Positions 43,175-51,275 of a DNA stretch of 64,000 bases are shown one piece after another. The position numbers were made by a program, and so were the translations under genes. Numbering within the stretch: the stretch's first letter is position 1; the number at the start of each line of letters is the position of its first letter. Origin of the DNA: Pseudomonadales bacterium (GTDB lineage Bacteria > Pseudomonadota > Gammaproteobacteria > Pseudomonadales > Azotimanducaceae); assembly GCA_028277965.1 (NCBI GenBank), contig JANQFF010000103.1:1-64000 (forward strand), written 5' to 3'. Under the pieces are notes generated by a model that worked only from the letters and a program-made list of their open reading frames with translations, searched no databases and had not been told where the DNA came from.

Positions 43175-44532
43175 GCATTGAACTGATCAACATCTGGTAC
43201 ATCGTCGCTGCGGCGCTGTTCATCTTTGGCCTGAAGCAGCTTGGCTCACCCGCTACAGCTGTACGCGGTAACCTGCTGTCTTCGATAGGTATGTTCATCG
43301 CAGTCGCGGTGACACTCTTCAATGCCGAAATCCTGTCATTCACCTGGATCCTGGTTGCGGCACTGGCGGGTGGGCTGATAGGTGCAGTCGCTGCACAGAA
43401 AGTTCAGATGACCAGCATGCCGGAGATGGTTGCCCTCTTTAACGGCTCAGGGGGTGTCGCAAGCCTCCTGGTCGGATGGGCTGCTCTTTACAACGTCGGC
43501 AATACAACCTTCACGGATATCACCATTGTCCTTTCGATCATTATCGGTGGTATGACGTTCACAGGCAGCATCCTTGCGTGGGGTAAATTGTCAGAAGTGA
43601 TGACCAGTCGGGCGATCGTATTCGGTGCCCAGCGTGTTTTCAACGCGTTGCTGGTGGTTGCCTTGATTGCCTGTTCTGTCATGTTCGTTCTGGACCCGTC
43701 TGTCGACTCACCGTATCTCTACGCGGTCATTGGGCTCGCGGCGCTCTTCGGTGTCATGGCTGTACTGCCGATTGGCGGCGCGGATATGCCTGTGGTGATA
43801 TCGCTTCTGAACAGTTATTCGGGTCTCGCTGCCTGTGCCGCGGGATTTGCGATCAATAACAACATCCTCATCGTGGCAGGCTCCATGGTTGGAGCTGCTG
43901 GCATCATCCTGACCAACATCATGTGTAAAGCCATGAACCGTTCGCTGGCCAATGTGCTCTTTTCCGGATTCGGTGCGGTCAAACAGGCAACCAAGGTTGA
44001 GGGTGAGGTCAAACCCATCAACACGGAAGATGCGTTCCTCATTCTCGAAGCGGCGCAGTCGGTCACGTTCGTTCCGGGTTATGGCATGGCGGTTGCCCAG
44101 GCACAGCACGTCGTACGCGAACTGGGTGAGCTCCTGGAAGGTAATGGCGCCGAGGTGACATATGCCATCCATCCCGTTGCGGGCCGTATGCCCGGCCACA
44201 TGAACGTTCTTCTTGCGGAAGCGAATGTCCCGTATGACCAGCTGATCGAGATGGAAGACATCAACCCGCGGATCGAAAACATCGATGTTGCAGTTGTGAT
44301 CGGCGCAAATGACGTGGTGAATCCGGCAGCGCGGAATGACGAGAACAGCCCGATCTACGGCATGCCGATTGTCAACGTCGACCATGCAAGAACGGTCTTT
44401 GTACTGAAGCGCTCGATGGCCTCGGGCTTCTCCGGTGTCGACAACCCGCTCTTTTTCGGGGAGAACACCCGTATGCTCTTCGGTGATGCGAAGGAGTCAA
44501 TTGCCGCGGTTGTGGCCGAATTCAAGACCTGA
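43171..44532 (+). CDS. pntB: NAD(P) transhydrogenase beta subunit
   Basis: The protein has 453 residues: about eight membrane helices in residues 1-260 and the NADP-binding dIII domain from about 290 (VPGYGMAVAQAQH, the HPVAGRMPGHMNVLLAEA segment, and VIGANDVVNPAA). It completes the proton-translocating transhydrogenase. A terminator follows its stop by 18 bases. Confidence 0.95.
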   Translation: MSIELINIWYIVAAALFIFGLKQLGSPATAVRGNLLSSIGMFIAVAVTLFNAEILSFTWILVAALAGGLIGAVAAQKVQMTSMPEMVALFNGSGGVASLLVGWAALYNVGNTTFTDITIVLSIIIGGMTFTGSILAWGKLSEVMTSRAIVFGAQRVFNALLVVALIACSVMFVLDPSVDSPYLYAVIGLAALFGVMAVLPIGGADMPVVISLLNSYSGLAACAAGFAINNNILIVAGSMVGAAGIILTNIMCKAMNRSLANVLFSGFGAVKQATKVEGEVKPINTEDAFLILEAAQSVTFVPGYGMAVAQAQHVVRELGELLEGNGAEVTYAIHPVAGRMPGHMNVLLAEANVPYDQLIEMEDINPRIENIDVAVVIGANDVVNPAARNDENSPIYGMPIVNVDHARTVFVLKRSMASGFSGVDNPLFFGENTRMLFGDAKESIAAVVAEFKT

Positions 44533-44550
44533 TCGGAAACCGGTCAAAGA

Positions 44551-44578
44551 AACGCTGTCGAGGGACGGCGTTTTTTTT
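44551..44578 (+). terminator. Rho-independent terminator after pntB
   Basis: AACGCTGTC (44551-44559) pairs with GACGGCGTT (44564-44572) around GAGG, with one G-T pair, and is followed by T8 (44571-44578, which overlaps the last two stem bases). Confidence 0.85.
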
Positions 44579-44596
44579 CAATATTATGTTTACAAC

Positions 44597-44620
44597 GTTA
44601 ACTTAATAGTGTTAACTTAA
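44597..44620. promoter_or_regulatory. Direct repeat, candidate TetR operator
   Basis: GTTAACTTAA occurs at 44597-44606 and 44611-44620, and each holds the palindrome GTTAAC. TTTACA at 44589-44594 could be a -35. The repeats lie 22 bases before the TetR gene, a usual position for autoregulation. Confidence 0.5.
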
Positions 44621-44641
44621 CTTCATAGAACAGGAGTCCCA

Positions 44642-45256
44642 ATGCCGAGACCCGCTTACGATCAGAGTGAACGCCTCGAAATCGAATCCAGAATTCGCAC
44701 GGTTGCCGTCGAGCTTTTTGCCGAGAAAGGTTATCGGAATGTCTCGATGCGAGAGATAGCAAAAGGCCTTGGATGGAGCGCGCCCGCCCTGTACCGCTAC
44801 TACGAGAATAAGGACGCGCTGCTTTCGGCAATCCGTGCGGAAGGTTTTCTTGAGATTCGTGACATGTTGAAGAACGTGCGTGAGCTGGCCAGCTTGCCTG
44901 ACGAAGCGGTTGCTCATGGCGTGAAAGCATACGTCGATTACGCCCTCAATCGATCAGAGCTTTACCAGCTCATGTATGAACTCGATCAGGGGGACGTATC
45001 GAGTTCCCCGGAGGTCGCAGTTAATCGAGGTCAGGCATTTGCACAAGCGATCGCGATTGCGGAGGACGTATTGCGCGTGTCCGACAGGCCGGGAGATGCG
45101 GTCGAGATGGCCCACCTCATGTGGATCAGCGCGCATGGACTTGCCGCGCTGGCGGTTGCCAACCAGCTCGATCTGGGAAAGCGTCTGGATGAACTTGTTG
45201 AGCCCACCGTGCAGGTGTTGGTGAAAGGTATGAGTGAGGAGAATCGAAATGTATGA
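44642..45256 (+). CDS. TetR-family transcriptional regulator
   Basis: The protein has 204 residues. The N-terminal helix-turn-helix is clear: VAVELFAEKGYRNVSMREIAKGLGWSAPALYRYYENKDALLSAI (in parts). The C-terminal ligand domain is variable. It has a good ribosome site (AGGAG at 44631-44635). Its stop overlaps the oxidoreductase start by 8 bp, so it likely regulates and is cotranscribed with the following cluster. Ligand unknown. Confidence 0.92.
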   Translation: MPRPAYDQSERLEIESRIRTVAVELFAEKGYRNVSMREIAKGLGWSAPALYRYYENKDALLSAIRAEGFLEIRDMLKNVRELASLPDEAVAHGVKAYVDYALNRSELYQLMYELDQGDVSSSPEVAVNRGQAFAQAIAIAEDVLRVSDRPGDAVEMAHLMWISAHGLAALAVANQLDLGKRLDELVEPTVQVLVKGMSEENRNV

Positions 45257-46487
45257 CGTAATTGTAGTGGGAGCGCGTTGTGGCGGCGCGCCATTGTCGA
45301 TGTTGCTTGCGAGGGCGGGGATGTCCGTCCTTCTTGTCGATCGAACGCAGCAGGGCAGTGACATCATGTCTACCCATTACGTAAAACGAACGGGGGCTGC
45401 TCACCTTGCCAAATGGGGCCTTCTCGATGAGATCGTCGCGCTCGGCACACCGGCAATCAGACAACTCAACTTCCACATCGACGACGTTCACCTGTCTGGG
45501 GTAGCTCCTGGCGTGGACGGCGTTGAAGCGGACTACACCCCACGACGGTTTTATCTTGACCGCGTCTTGACGGAAGCCGCGGTGTTAGCCGGTGTGGAGT
45601 TGAGAGACCGGTTCACCGTGAATGAGCTTGTTTTCGACGGTGATCAGGTTGTCGGCATCAAAGGCCATCACGGTGGACAGGAATACGAAGAAAGAGCCCG
45701 GGTTGTAGTTGGTGCTGACGGGCCGCGTTCTCTGGTTGCGGAGGCCGTCGGTGCTGAGAAGTACATCGATGCCGGTACACATACCTGCGGTCACTATGCG
45801 TACTTCAACGGTATGCGCGACAGGAATGATGCAGCGTCTCTGTTCATCAACAGCAAAGAACGCCGCTTCTACATTACCTTTCCGACCAATGATGGGTTGG
45901 ACATGGTGTTTCTCTTCTGGCCGACAGAACTCGCGAAGACGGTGCGGGCGGACCTGGATGCAGCGTTTACGGAGAGTCTGAAATTCGTTCCCGAGCTCCA
46001 GTCCAGAGTTGCTTCCGCAACCCGCGAAACGCGGATCTCGGGGACACACATGCTGCCTAACTTCTTCAGGCGCGCTCATGGTCCCGGCTGGGCGCTGGTG
46101 GGTGATGCAGCTTTGCACCGGGATCCCATCACCGCCCAGGGGATAACAAACGCATTTACCCATGCAGACATCCTGGCGTCTGAGCTGATTGCAGGTCTTG
46201 GTGGCGGGAAGCCGGTCGACCAGGCACTTGCAGACTACGACCGCACACAATTTGAGCGCCTGAAGCCGATGTTCGACTACACCGTGCATCTCGCCAGGTT
46301 GCAGCCTCTTCCCCAGATCGTGGAGACGATGCTGCCCTCTGTTCAGGGAGATCCTGCTGCGACCTCTGCCTTCATCGGCGCTTTTCTTGGCAGTGTTCCC
46401 CTGGATGCTGTTTTTCCATCGGTTCTGCTCGATCAGTTCGAGAACGAAGTGCATGAAGCTCATGAGGAGAGACGACATGTCGCCTGA
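45249..46487 (+). CDS. FAD-dependent oxidoreductase (PHBH-like)
   Basis: The protein has 412 residues from ATG 45249, with AGGAG seven bases upstream. The dinucleotide fold is VVGARCGGAPLSMLLARAG, a GARCGG variant of GxGxxG as seen in geranylgeranyl-reductase and PHBH-type flavoproteins. VVGADGPRSLVAEAVG (DG motif) and GPGWALVGDAALHRDPITAQG (GD motif) follow. It may hydroxylate or reduce a hydrophobic or aromatic substrate. The next gene overlaps by 11 bp. Confidence 0.82.
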   Translation: MYDVIVVGARCGGAPLSMLLARAGMSVLLVDRTQQGSDIMSTHYVKRTGAAHLAKWGLLDEIVALGTPAIRQLNFHIDDVHLSGVAPGVDGVEADYTPRRFYLDRVLTEAAVLAGVELRDRFTVNELVFDGDQVVGIKGHHGGQEYEERARVVVGADGPRSLVAEAVGAEKYIDAGTHTCGHYAYFNGMRDRNDAASLFINSKERRFYITFPTNDGLDMVFLFWPTELAKTVRADLDAAFTESLKFVPELQSRVASATRETRISGTHMLPNFFRRAHGPGWALVGDAALHRDPITAQGITNAFTHADILASELIAGLGGGKPVDQALADYDRTQFERLKPMFDYTVHLARLQPLPQIVETMLPSVQGDPAATSAFIGAFLGSVPLDAVFPSVLLDQFENEVHEAHEERRHVA

Positions 46488-46950
46488 CACAGACAAGTTG
46501 CAGTGGCTCGTTGATATCGAGGAAATCAAGCAACTCAAGGCGCGTTATGCCGCAGCATGTGATGACAACTATGACGCGTCAGCCATAGCAGTGCTCTTCA
46601 CGGAAGACGCCGTGTGGGATGGGGGGATGATGGGCCATGCGGAAACCAGGGAAGGTATCCGGACTTTTTTTGAGAACGCCTCGAACGTGGTTGGTTTTGC
46701 GGTGCATGGCATCAGCAACCCCCTTATCGAGATTGACGGAGATGAGGCACGGGGAACCTGGTATCTCATGCAGCCGATGGTCATCAGGGATGGGAGTGCG
46801 GCTTTCTGGTACTGCGCACAGTACGAAGACACCTACGTTCGCACGAAAGACGGTTGGAAGTTCCATCGCGTCACAATCCACGCTCGCGCGTTCAGTCCTT
46901 ACGAAGACGGCTTCGGCAAAGAACTGATGAGTGCGCTTCCAGCCTCTTAA
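46477..46950 (+). CDS. SnoaL-like (NTF2-fold) protein
   Basis: From ATG 46477 the protein has 157 residues. LVDIEEIKQLKARYAAACDD and the YEDTYVRTKDGWKFHRVTIHAR end fit the SnoaL-like family of polyketide cyclase and hydroxysteroid isomerase type. Aspartates near YDASAIAVLFTEDAVWDGG could act in catalysis. GAGGAG precedes the start. It is one of two such proteins in the cluster. Confidence 0.75.
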   Translation: MSPDTDKLQWLVDIEEIKQLKARYAAACDDNYDASAIAVLFTEDAVWDGGMMGHAETREGIRTFFENASNVVGFAVHGISNPLIEIDGDEARGTWYLMQPMVIRDGSAAFWYCAQYEDTYVRTKDGWKFHRVTIHARAFSPYEDGFGKELMSALPAS

Positions 46951-46967
46951 GGAAACGGAGATCCAAC

Positions 46968-47360
46968 ATGACAGACTTGATTGACCGGGCCAAAGCGTTC
47001 TACCGGGACGTGTTGACCGACCCACAACAGGCGAGTGCGGTTTACCTCGCTGATGATTTTGTTCTGGAGAACTATCTGCCGGAGCACATCCCGTTTGGCG
47101 GCCGCTATGAAGGGCGGGAAGGGATGGTGCGTTATTTAACTGAGATCGCAAATGCCATAGACATGGGTCCGCTCGAAATCGAGGGCTGGGTTGCCGGTCA
47201 GGGGAGCGTTGTTCTTCGAGGTGAGGAGGAGAGTGTCGTTCACTCCACGGGGAAGAGCTACCGCATGCGATTTGTGCATTGGCTCGATTTCGATGATTCA
47301 GGGTGTATCACGCGTATGTGTGAATACAACGACACGGCCGAGATGGGAGGTGCGTTTTGA
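46968..47360 (+). CDS. SnoaL-like (NTF2-fold) protein, second copy
   Basis: From ATG 46968 the protein has 130 residues. Features: FYRDVLTDPQQASAVYLADDFVLENYLPE and the end FVHWLDFDDSGCITRMCEYNDTA (in parts), a common SnoaL pattern. It has no close identity to the first copy. It overlaps the sulfatase start by 4 bp (TTGA). Confidence 0.75.
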   Translation: MTDLIDRAKAFYRDVLTDPQQASAVYLADDFVLENYLPEHIPFGGRYEGREGMVRYLTEIANAIDMGPLEIEGWVAGQGSVVLRGEEESVVHSTGKSYRMRFVHWLDFDDSGCITRMCEYNDTAEMGGAF

Positions 47361-48976
47361 GATATTTGTTATGCGTGTGCCTGTTTGTTCTGACCGGCTC
47401 GGCTGTAGCTGCTGATCTTGTGCACGATCCCGAACACGCGATCCTTGTGGATCAGCATGGGGAGCGCTGGGCGGCTGAAGACCGCGATATCGATGAACGT
47501 CTGGCTACCCTCGCGGCTGAGCACGGTGGACGGGTCAACATCATTCATATCATGTGGGATGACACGAGTCTCGGTGAAGTAGGTATCCCGGAGCTCAACA
47601 AAGTCCTTGGCTTCGATACTCCGCATATTAACGCGCTCGCGGAAACAGGGATGGCGTTCACCCGCATGTATACAGAGCCGTCCTGCACACCCACGAGGAC
47701 GGCTGCCCTGACGGGACGGCTTGCCGTTCGGGCCGGGATGGCCAAGGTCGGCTTTCCGCCAGAGGGAGCCGGTCTCGACGCTGAAGAAGTCACTATCGCT
47801 GAAGTGCTCGCAGAATCAGGTTATTCAACAGGGTTTGTCGGCAAGGCCCATCAGGGAGATATCGAAGAGTCTTACATGCACAACCAGGGGTTCGATTTCG
47901 CGAACTTCTCCATGTACAACCAGTTTCCGTTCATGATGTGGCACCCGATGCCTGCGATGACAGGTCGAACAAACGGTTACTTCCCGTTCCAGTGGGACAA
48001 GAAACACACACTCGACAAAGGTTTTCGCCCACTTGGATTCATCAATCAGCTGCAGGGAAGCAAAGGTGGAACGGCGCGGGAGTTCATGGGTCCGCCCACG
48101 GCGGAAGGCTACAAAAAGCTGATGCGGGCCAACCAGCAACAGGCGCTCGATTTCATTACCGGTCATGCTGGTGGAGATAAACCGTTCTATCTCGCGTATT
48201 GGCCGCACATGGCCGATCCGATGGTGCGTCCTGAAGACCTGACCAGCAACGCCTCGACGTGGTGGGCGTATTCGATGGAACAGCTCGACCGCGACATTGG
48301 CGAGGTGGTTGCAACCGTTGAGCGCCTGGGTATTGCCGAAAATACACTCATCGTCGCGATGGCAGACAACGGCCCGATGCATGAACTTGCCCCCAATGGT
48401 CCACATGAAGTCATCTTTGCGGGGTACAAGAGCGATCATAGGGAAGGCGGCATTCGGGTCCCTGCATTTGCCTGGTGGCCCGGTACGATTCAGGCAGGTC
48501 AGGTCGTCAACGACATGATAACGGTGCATGACCTTTTCACGACGTTCGCCCGGCTTGGCGGGGGACTGGGTGAGGTACCCCGTGACAGGGTGATCGATGG
48601 GATCGATCAGTCGGCTCTCCTGCTCATGGGCGAAGGTTTTTCGCGGCGTGATTACTACCACGTCTACACGGGTCCATTGCTGGCTGCATCCATCCGGCAG
48701 CAGCACAAACGGGACTGGACAAATGACAGGCCCGGGCTTGCAGGTGAGGACTTCTACGATCTCTACAGGGATCACCGTGAGGAGCACGGCAACCTCCCGA
48801 ACTACATCTGGGCGTGGCCAGCCTTCGATCACATGAAGGCGCGACATCAACAGCAGGTCGAACGGTACCCTCATCGCTCCACGGCGAGGGGTGTGCCGTA
48901 TGAGGGGATCGATGATCTTCGCCCGGAACCGCAGCAGATTGCCGAACGTCTGCGCCGGTACACGCTCACTCACTAG
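47357..48976 (+). CDS. Secreted sulfatase (type I, formylglycine)
   Basis: The protein has 539 residues from TTG 47357. A signal peptide (YLLCVCLFVLTGSAVAA) sends it to the periplasm. The sulfatase signature CTPTR (110-114, in PSCTPTRTAALTGR) has the Cys that is converted to formylglycine. MWDDTSLGEVG holds the metal-binding Asp pair, and MADNGPMHE lies near the second metal site. A formylglycine-generating enzyme must exist elsewhere. Substrate unknown; the neighbouring flavin and SnoaL genes point to sulfated aromatic or steroid-like compounds. Confidence 0.9.
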   Translation: MRYLLCVCLFVLTGSAVAADLVHDPEHAILVDQHGERWAAEDRDIDERLATLAAEHGGRVNIIHIMWDDTSLGEVGIPELNKVLGFDTPHINALAETGMAFTRMYTEPSCTPTRTAALTGRLAVRAGMAKVGFPPEGAGLDAEEVTIAEVLAESGYSTGFVGKAHQGDIEESYMHNQGFDFANFSMYNQFPFMMWHPMPAMTGRTNGYFPFQWDKKHTLDKGFRPLGFINQLQGSKGGTAREFMGPPTAEGYKKLMRANQQQALDFITGHAGGDKPFYLAYWPHMADPMVRPEDLTSNASTWWAYSMEQLDRDIGEVVATVERLGIAENTLIVAMADNGPMHELAPNGPHEVIFAGYKSDHREGGIRVPAFAWWPGTIQAGQVVNDMITVHDLFTTFARLGGGLGEVPRDRVIDGIDQSALLLMGEGFSRRDYYHVYTGPLLAASIRQQHKRDWTNDRPGLAGEDFYDLYRDHREEHGNLPNYIWAWPAFDHMKARHQQQVERYPHRSTARGVPYEGIDDLRPEPQQIAERLRRYTLTH

Positions 48977-48978
48977 CC

Positions 48979-50133
48979 ATGTGGGCAGAAGCTGTGCATT
49001 GGGTTGCGTTAGCAGCCGGCGGCTTGATAGGTGCCCGACAGTTCCGCGACCTCGGGGACATCACACAGGCGTTTTTCACGGTTGAGCGGAAGAACCTCCT
49101 TGCCGCTATCCGATGGGAGCGCCCGCTCATGGGAGTGACGATTGGCCTCCTGATTATTGCACTTGCCATGTACCTTGGATTCGATGCTGGTTTCGATTGG
49201 CTGAGTCCGGCTCTCGCCTTTCTCTGCATGGGTCTCGTTGTTGTCCCGTGGCTCTGGGTGCATGTAGGACTTCGGGGGCAGCAGTTCACTGCCCGCTACG
49301 AGCCGGTGAGCGTGGCTTTTCGGAGGATACGAAGTGAGGAAAGCGTTCTGGTTGTTGAGCACAATGGCCAGGTGTATGCCTTTACGGATTTCGACCTGAA
49401 GCGGCCTCACATTGCTGGTCTCGGGCATGCCGGTGGACCGGTCATGACGTACTGTGCCTTATCGAGGCTGGGAATCGCGTTTGTGCCCGAGAAAGGACAG
49501 CGGCTCGAGGTGGCTGGTCAGCACGGCAACAATCTCATCATCGCAGAGATGCGCAGCGGGGAGTGTCTACAACAGATCTATGGACGCAATGACAATGGGA
49601 CGGTGACGCTCGACCGGCTGCCGGTGTGGCGGATGTCGTTTGCGGGATACGCTGAAACGTACCCGGATGGCCTTGTATTCCTGAATCCCAGCGTGGGGTT
49701 TCTGCGCAACCCGGTTCTGTGGCTGTTCGATCACCTGGTTGAGGTAGTGTTTCTGGTAGCGCTCAGGGAACATCATCACTCAGAAGCGCTCCTGTTTAAC
49801 ACGCTGTCGCATGAGGACACACGACTGCCGCGCAAGACGCTTGTCTGGGGAGTTGTCGTGAATGGTGAAGCGGCTGCCTTTACCCGGGAGTACGTTATTG
49901 AATCGGGTGGTGCGCTGACGACTGAGATTGGAGGGACACGGGTTAGCGTGGCTTGTGACCCGCATACCGACGACCTCGTTGTCCGCACGTCCGGGACCGG
50001 CGCGCGTGTGAAGACCCTCTGTCCCGGGATGTACTGGTTTGCGTGGGTCAATTTCCATCCGGACACGCGTCTGAACACCGGCTGGCGAACGGCGCGTCGG
50101 ACCTGGATTGAATCGCCTGCAGGATGCGCCTGA
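48979..50133 (+). CDS. DUF3179-like membrane protein
   Basis: The protein has 384 residues. Three hydrophobic segments lie in the first 100 residues (VALAAGGLIG, MGVTIGLLIIALAMYLGF, AFLCMGLVVVPWLWV). GGPVMTYCALSRLGIAF and LPRKTLVWGVVVNGEAAAF fit DUF3179, whose YC motif may bind a metal or cofactor. Function is not known. It follows the sulfatase by two bases and is probably the last gene of the TetR cluster. Confidence 0.65.
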   Translation: MWAEAVHWVALAAGGLIGARQFRDLGDITQAFFTVERKNLLAAIRWERPLMGVTIGLLIIALAMYLGFDAGFDWLSPALAFLCMGLVVVPWLWVHVGLRGQQFTARYEPVSVAFRRIRSEESVLVVEHNGQVYAFTDFDLKRPHIAGLGHAGGPVMTYCALSRLGIAFVPEKGQRLEVAGQHGNNLIIAEMRSGECLQQIYGRNDNGTVTLDRLPVWRMSFAGYAETYPDGLVFLNPSVGFLRNPVLWLFDHLVEVVFLVALREHHHSEALLFNTLSHEDTRLPRKTLVWGVVVNGEAAAFTREYVIESGGALTTEIGGTRVSVACDPHTDDLVVRTSGTGARVKTLCPGMYWFAWVNFHPDTRLNTGWRTARRTWIESPAGCA

Positions 50134-50204
50134 GCCCACAGACTGTGAGCGTCCGACAATATTCCAAGACGCGCCCAGCCCCCTGACGGTACACTCGCTG
50201 GGTT

Positions 50205-51275
50205 GTGAATCGTTTGCGTTACATCCTGCCAGGCCTGCTGGTCTGCTCCCTGATTACGTTTGTTGCCGGTTGCGGGGAGGGTCCTGAGCGCCAGGGAGGT
50301 TTCCAGCGGCCACCCGCGGTCGTGAAGACAACACCGGTGTCGATGCGTCCGATAGTGTACGAACTGGAAGCCATTGGTACGGCGTTAGCCAACGAATCGG
50401 TCACGATTACCGCGAAGGTCACTGATACCGTCAGCACAGTCCGGTTTGATGATGGTGATACGGTCACCGCCGGAGATGTACTGGTCGAAATGACCAATGA
50501 GGAAGAAGCGGCTCTGCTCAGCGAAGCGGAGGCCAATGTTTCCGACGCACGGACACAATACGAACGCCTGGCTGACCTGCTTGAGCAGCAGAGTATCCCT
50601 GTCTCCCAGGTTGACGAAGCGCGAGCACGCCTGCAGGCCGCTGAAGCCCGCCAGGAATCCGTTGAAGCGCGGCTCAAGGATCGACTCGTCAGGGCGCCGT
50701 TTGACGGTTTGCTCGGTTTTCGTGAGGTCAGTGAAGGCACCCTTTTGACCGCCACGACTCCAATTACGACGCTGGATGACATCTCAGTCATCAAACTGGA
50801 TTTTTCGGTTCCGGAAGTGCATCTCGGTAAAGTTGAAGTGGGCCAGGAGGTACTCGCCCTCAGTAGTGCATACGGTGACATGACATTTCCGGCGCGTGTG
50901 CAGACGATTGGCTCGCGTGTCGATCCAACCACTCGAGCAGCGCTGGTTCGGGCGCACGTTGCGAACCCGGACAGGTTATTGCGACCGGGCATGCTCCTGC
51001 GGGTACGTCTCCTGCTGGGTCGCGATACCGCGCTGATGGTTCCGGAAACAGCACTGCAACAGCGCAACGACAGTGTGTACGTCTTCGTGGTTGAAGAAGG
51101 ATTGGCAAAAATCCAGGAGGTCAGCATCGGCATCCGGCGCGACGGATGGGCACAGGTACTGAGCGGCCTGAGCGTGGGCCAGGAAGTCATCAGCGAGGGG
51201 GTGATAAAAGTACGCGACAATTCACCGGTCAGGATTCTCGACGGCCAGCCGGCAGGTAGCGATGTGGCTTTCTGA
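50205..51275 (+). CDS. RND efflux membrane fusion lipoprotein
   Basis: The protein has 356 residues. The signal ends in lipobox VAGC with Cys23. Biotinyl-lipoyl and coiled-coil parts (LSEAEANVSDARTQYERLADLLEQ, in parts) and barrel-sandwich strands (RLKDRLVRAPFDGLLGFREVS) follow. It joins the inner-membrane pump to an outer-membrane channel that is not encoded nearby. The start is GTG 50205, without an obvious ribosome site. It overlaps the pump gene by 14 bp. Confidence 0.9.
   Translation: MNRLRYILPGLLVCSLITFVAGCGEGPERQGGFQRPPAVVKTTPVSMRPIVYELEAIGTALANESVTITAKVTDTVSTVRFDDGDTVTAGDVLVEMTNEEEAALLSEAEANVSDARTQYERLADLLEQQSIPVSQVDEARARLQAAEARQESVEARLKDRLVRAPFDGLLGFREVSEGTLLTATTPITTLDDISVIKLDFSVPEVHLGKVEVGQEVLALSSAYGDMTFPARVQTIGSRVDPTTRAALVRAHVANPDRLLRPGMLLRVRLLLGRDTALMVPETALQQRNDSVYVFVVEEGLAKIQEVSIGIRRDGWAQVLSGLSVGQEVISEGVIKVRDNSPVRILDGQPAGSDVAF

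Noticed and set aside
47825..48973. 382-codon open frame on the minus strand
   Set aside because: It is antisense to the sulfatase gene, whose active-site and signal motifs are clear; the reverse frame matches nothing.
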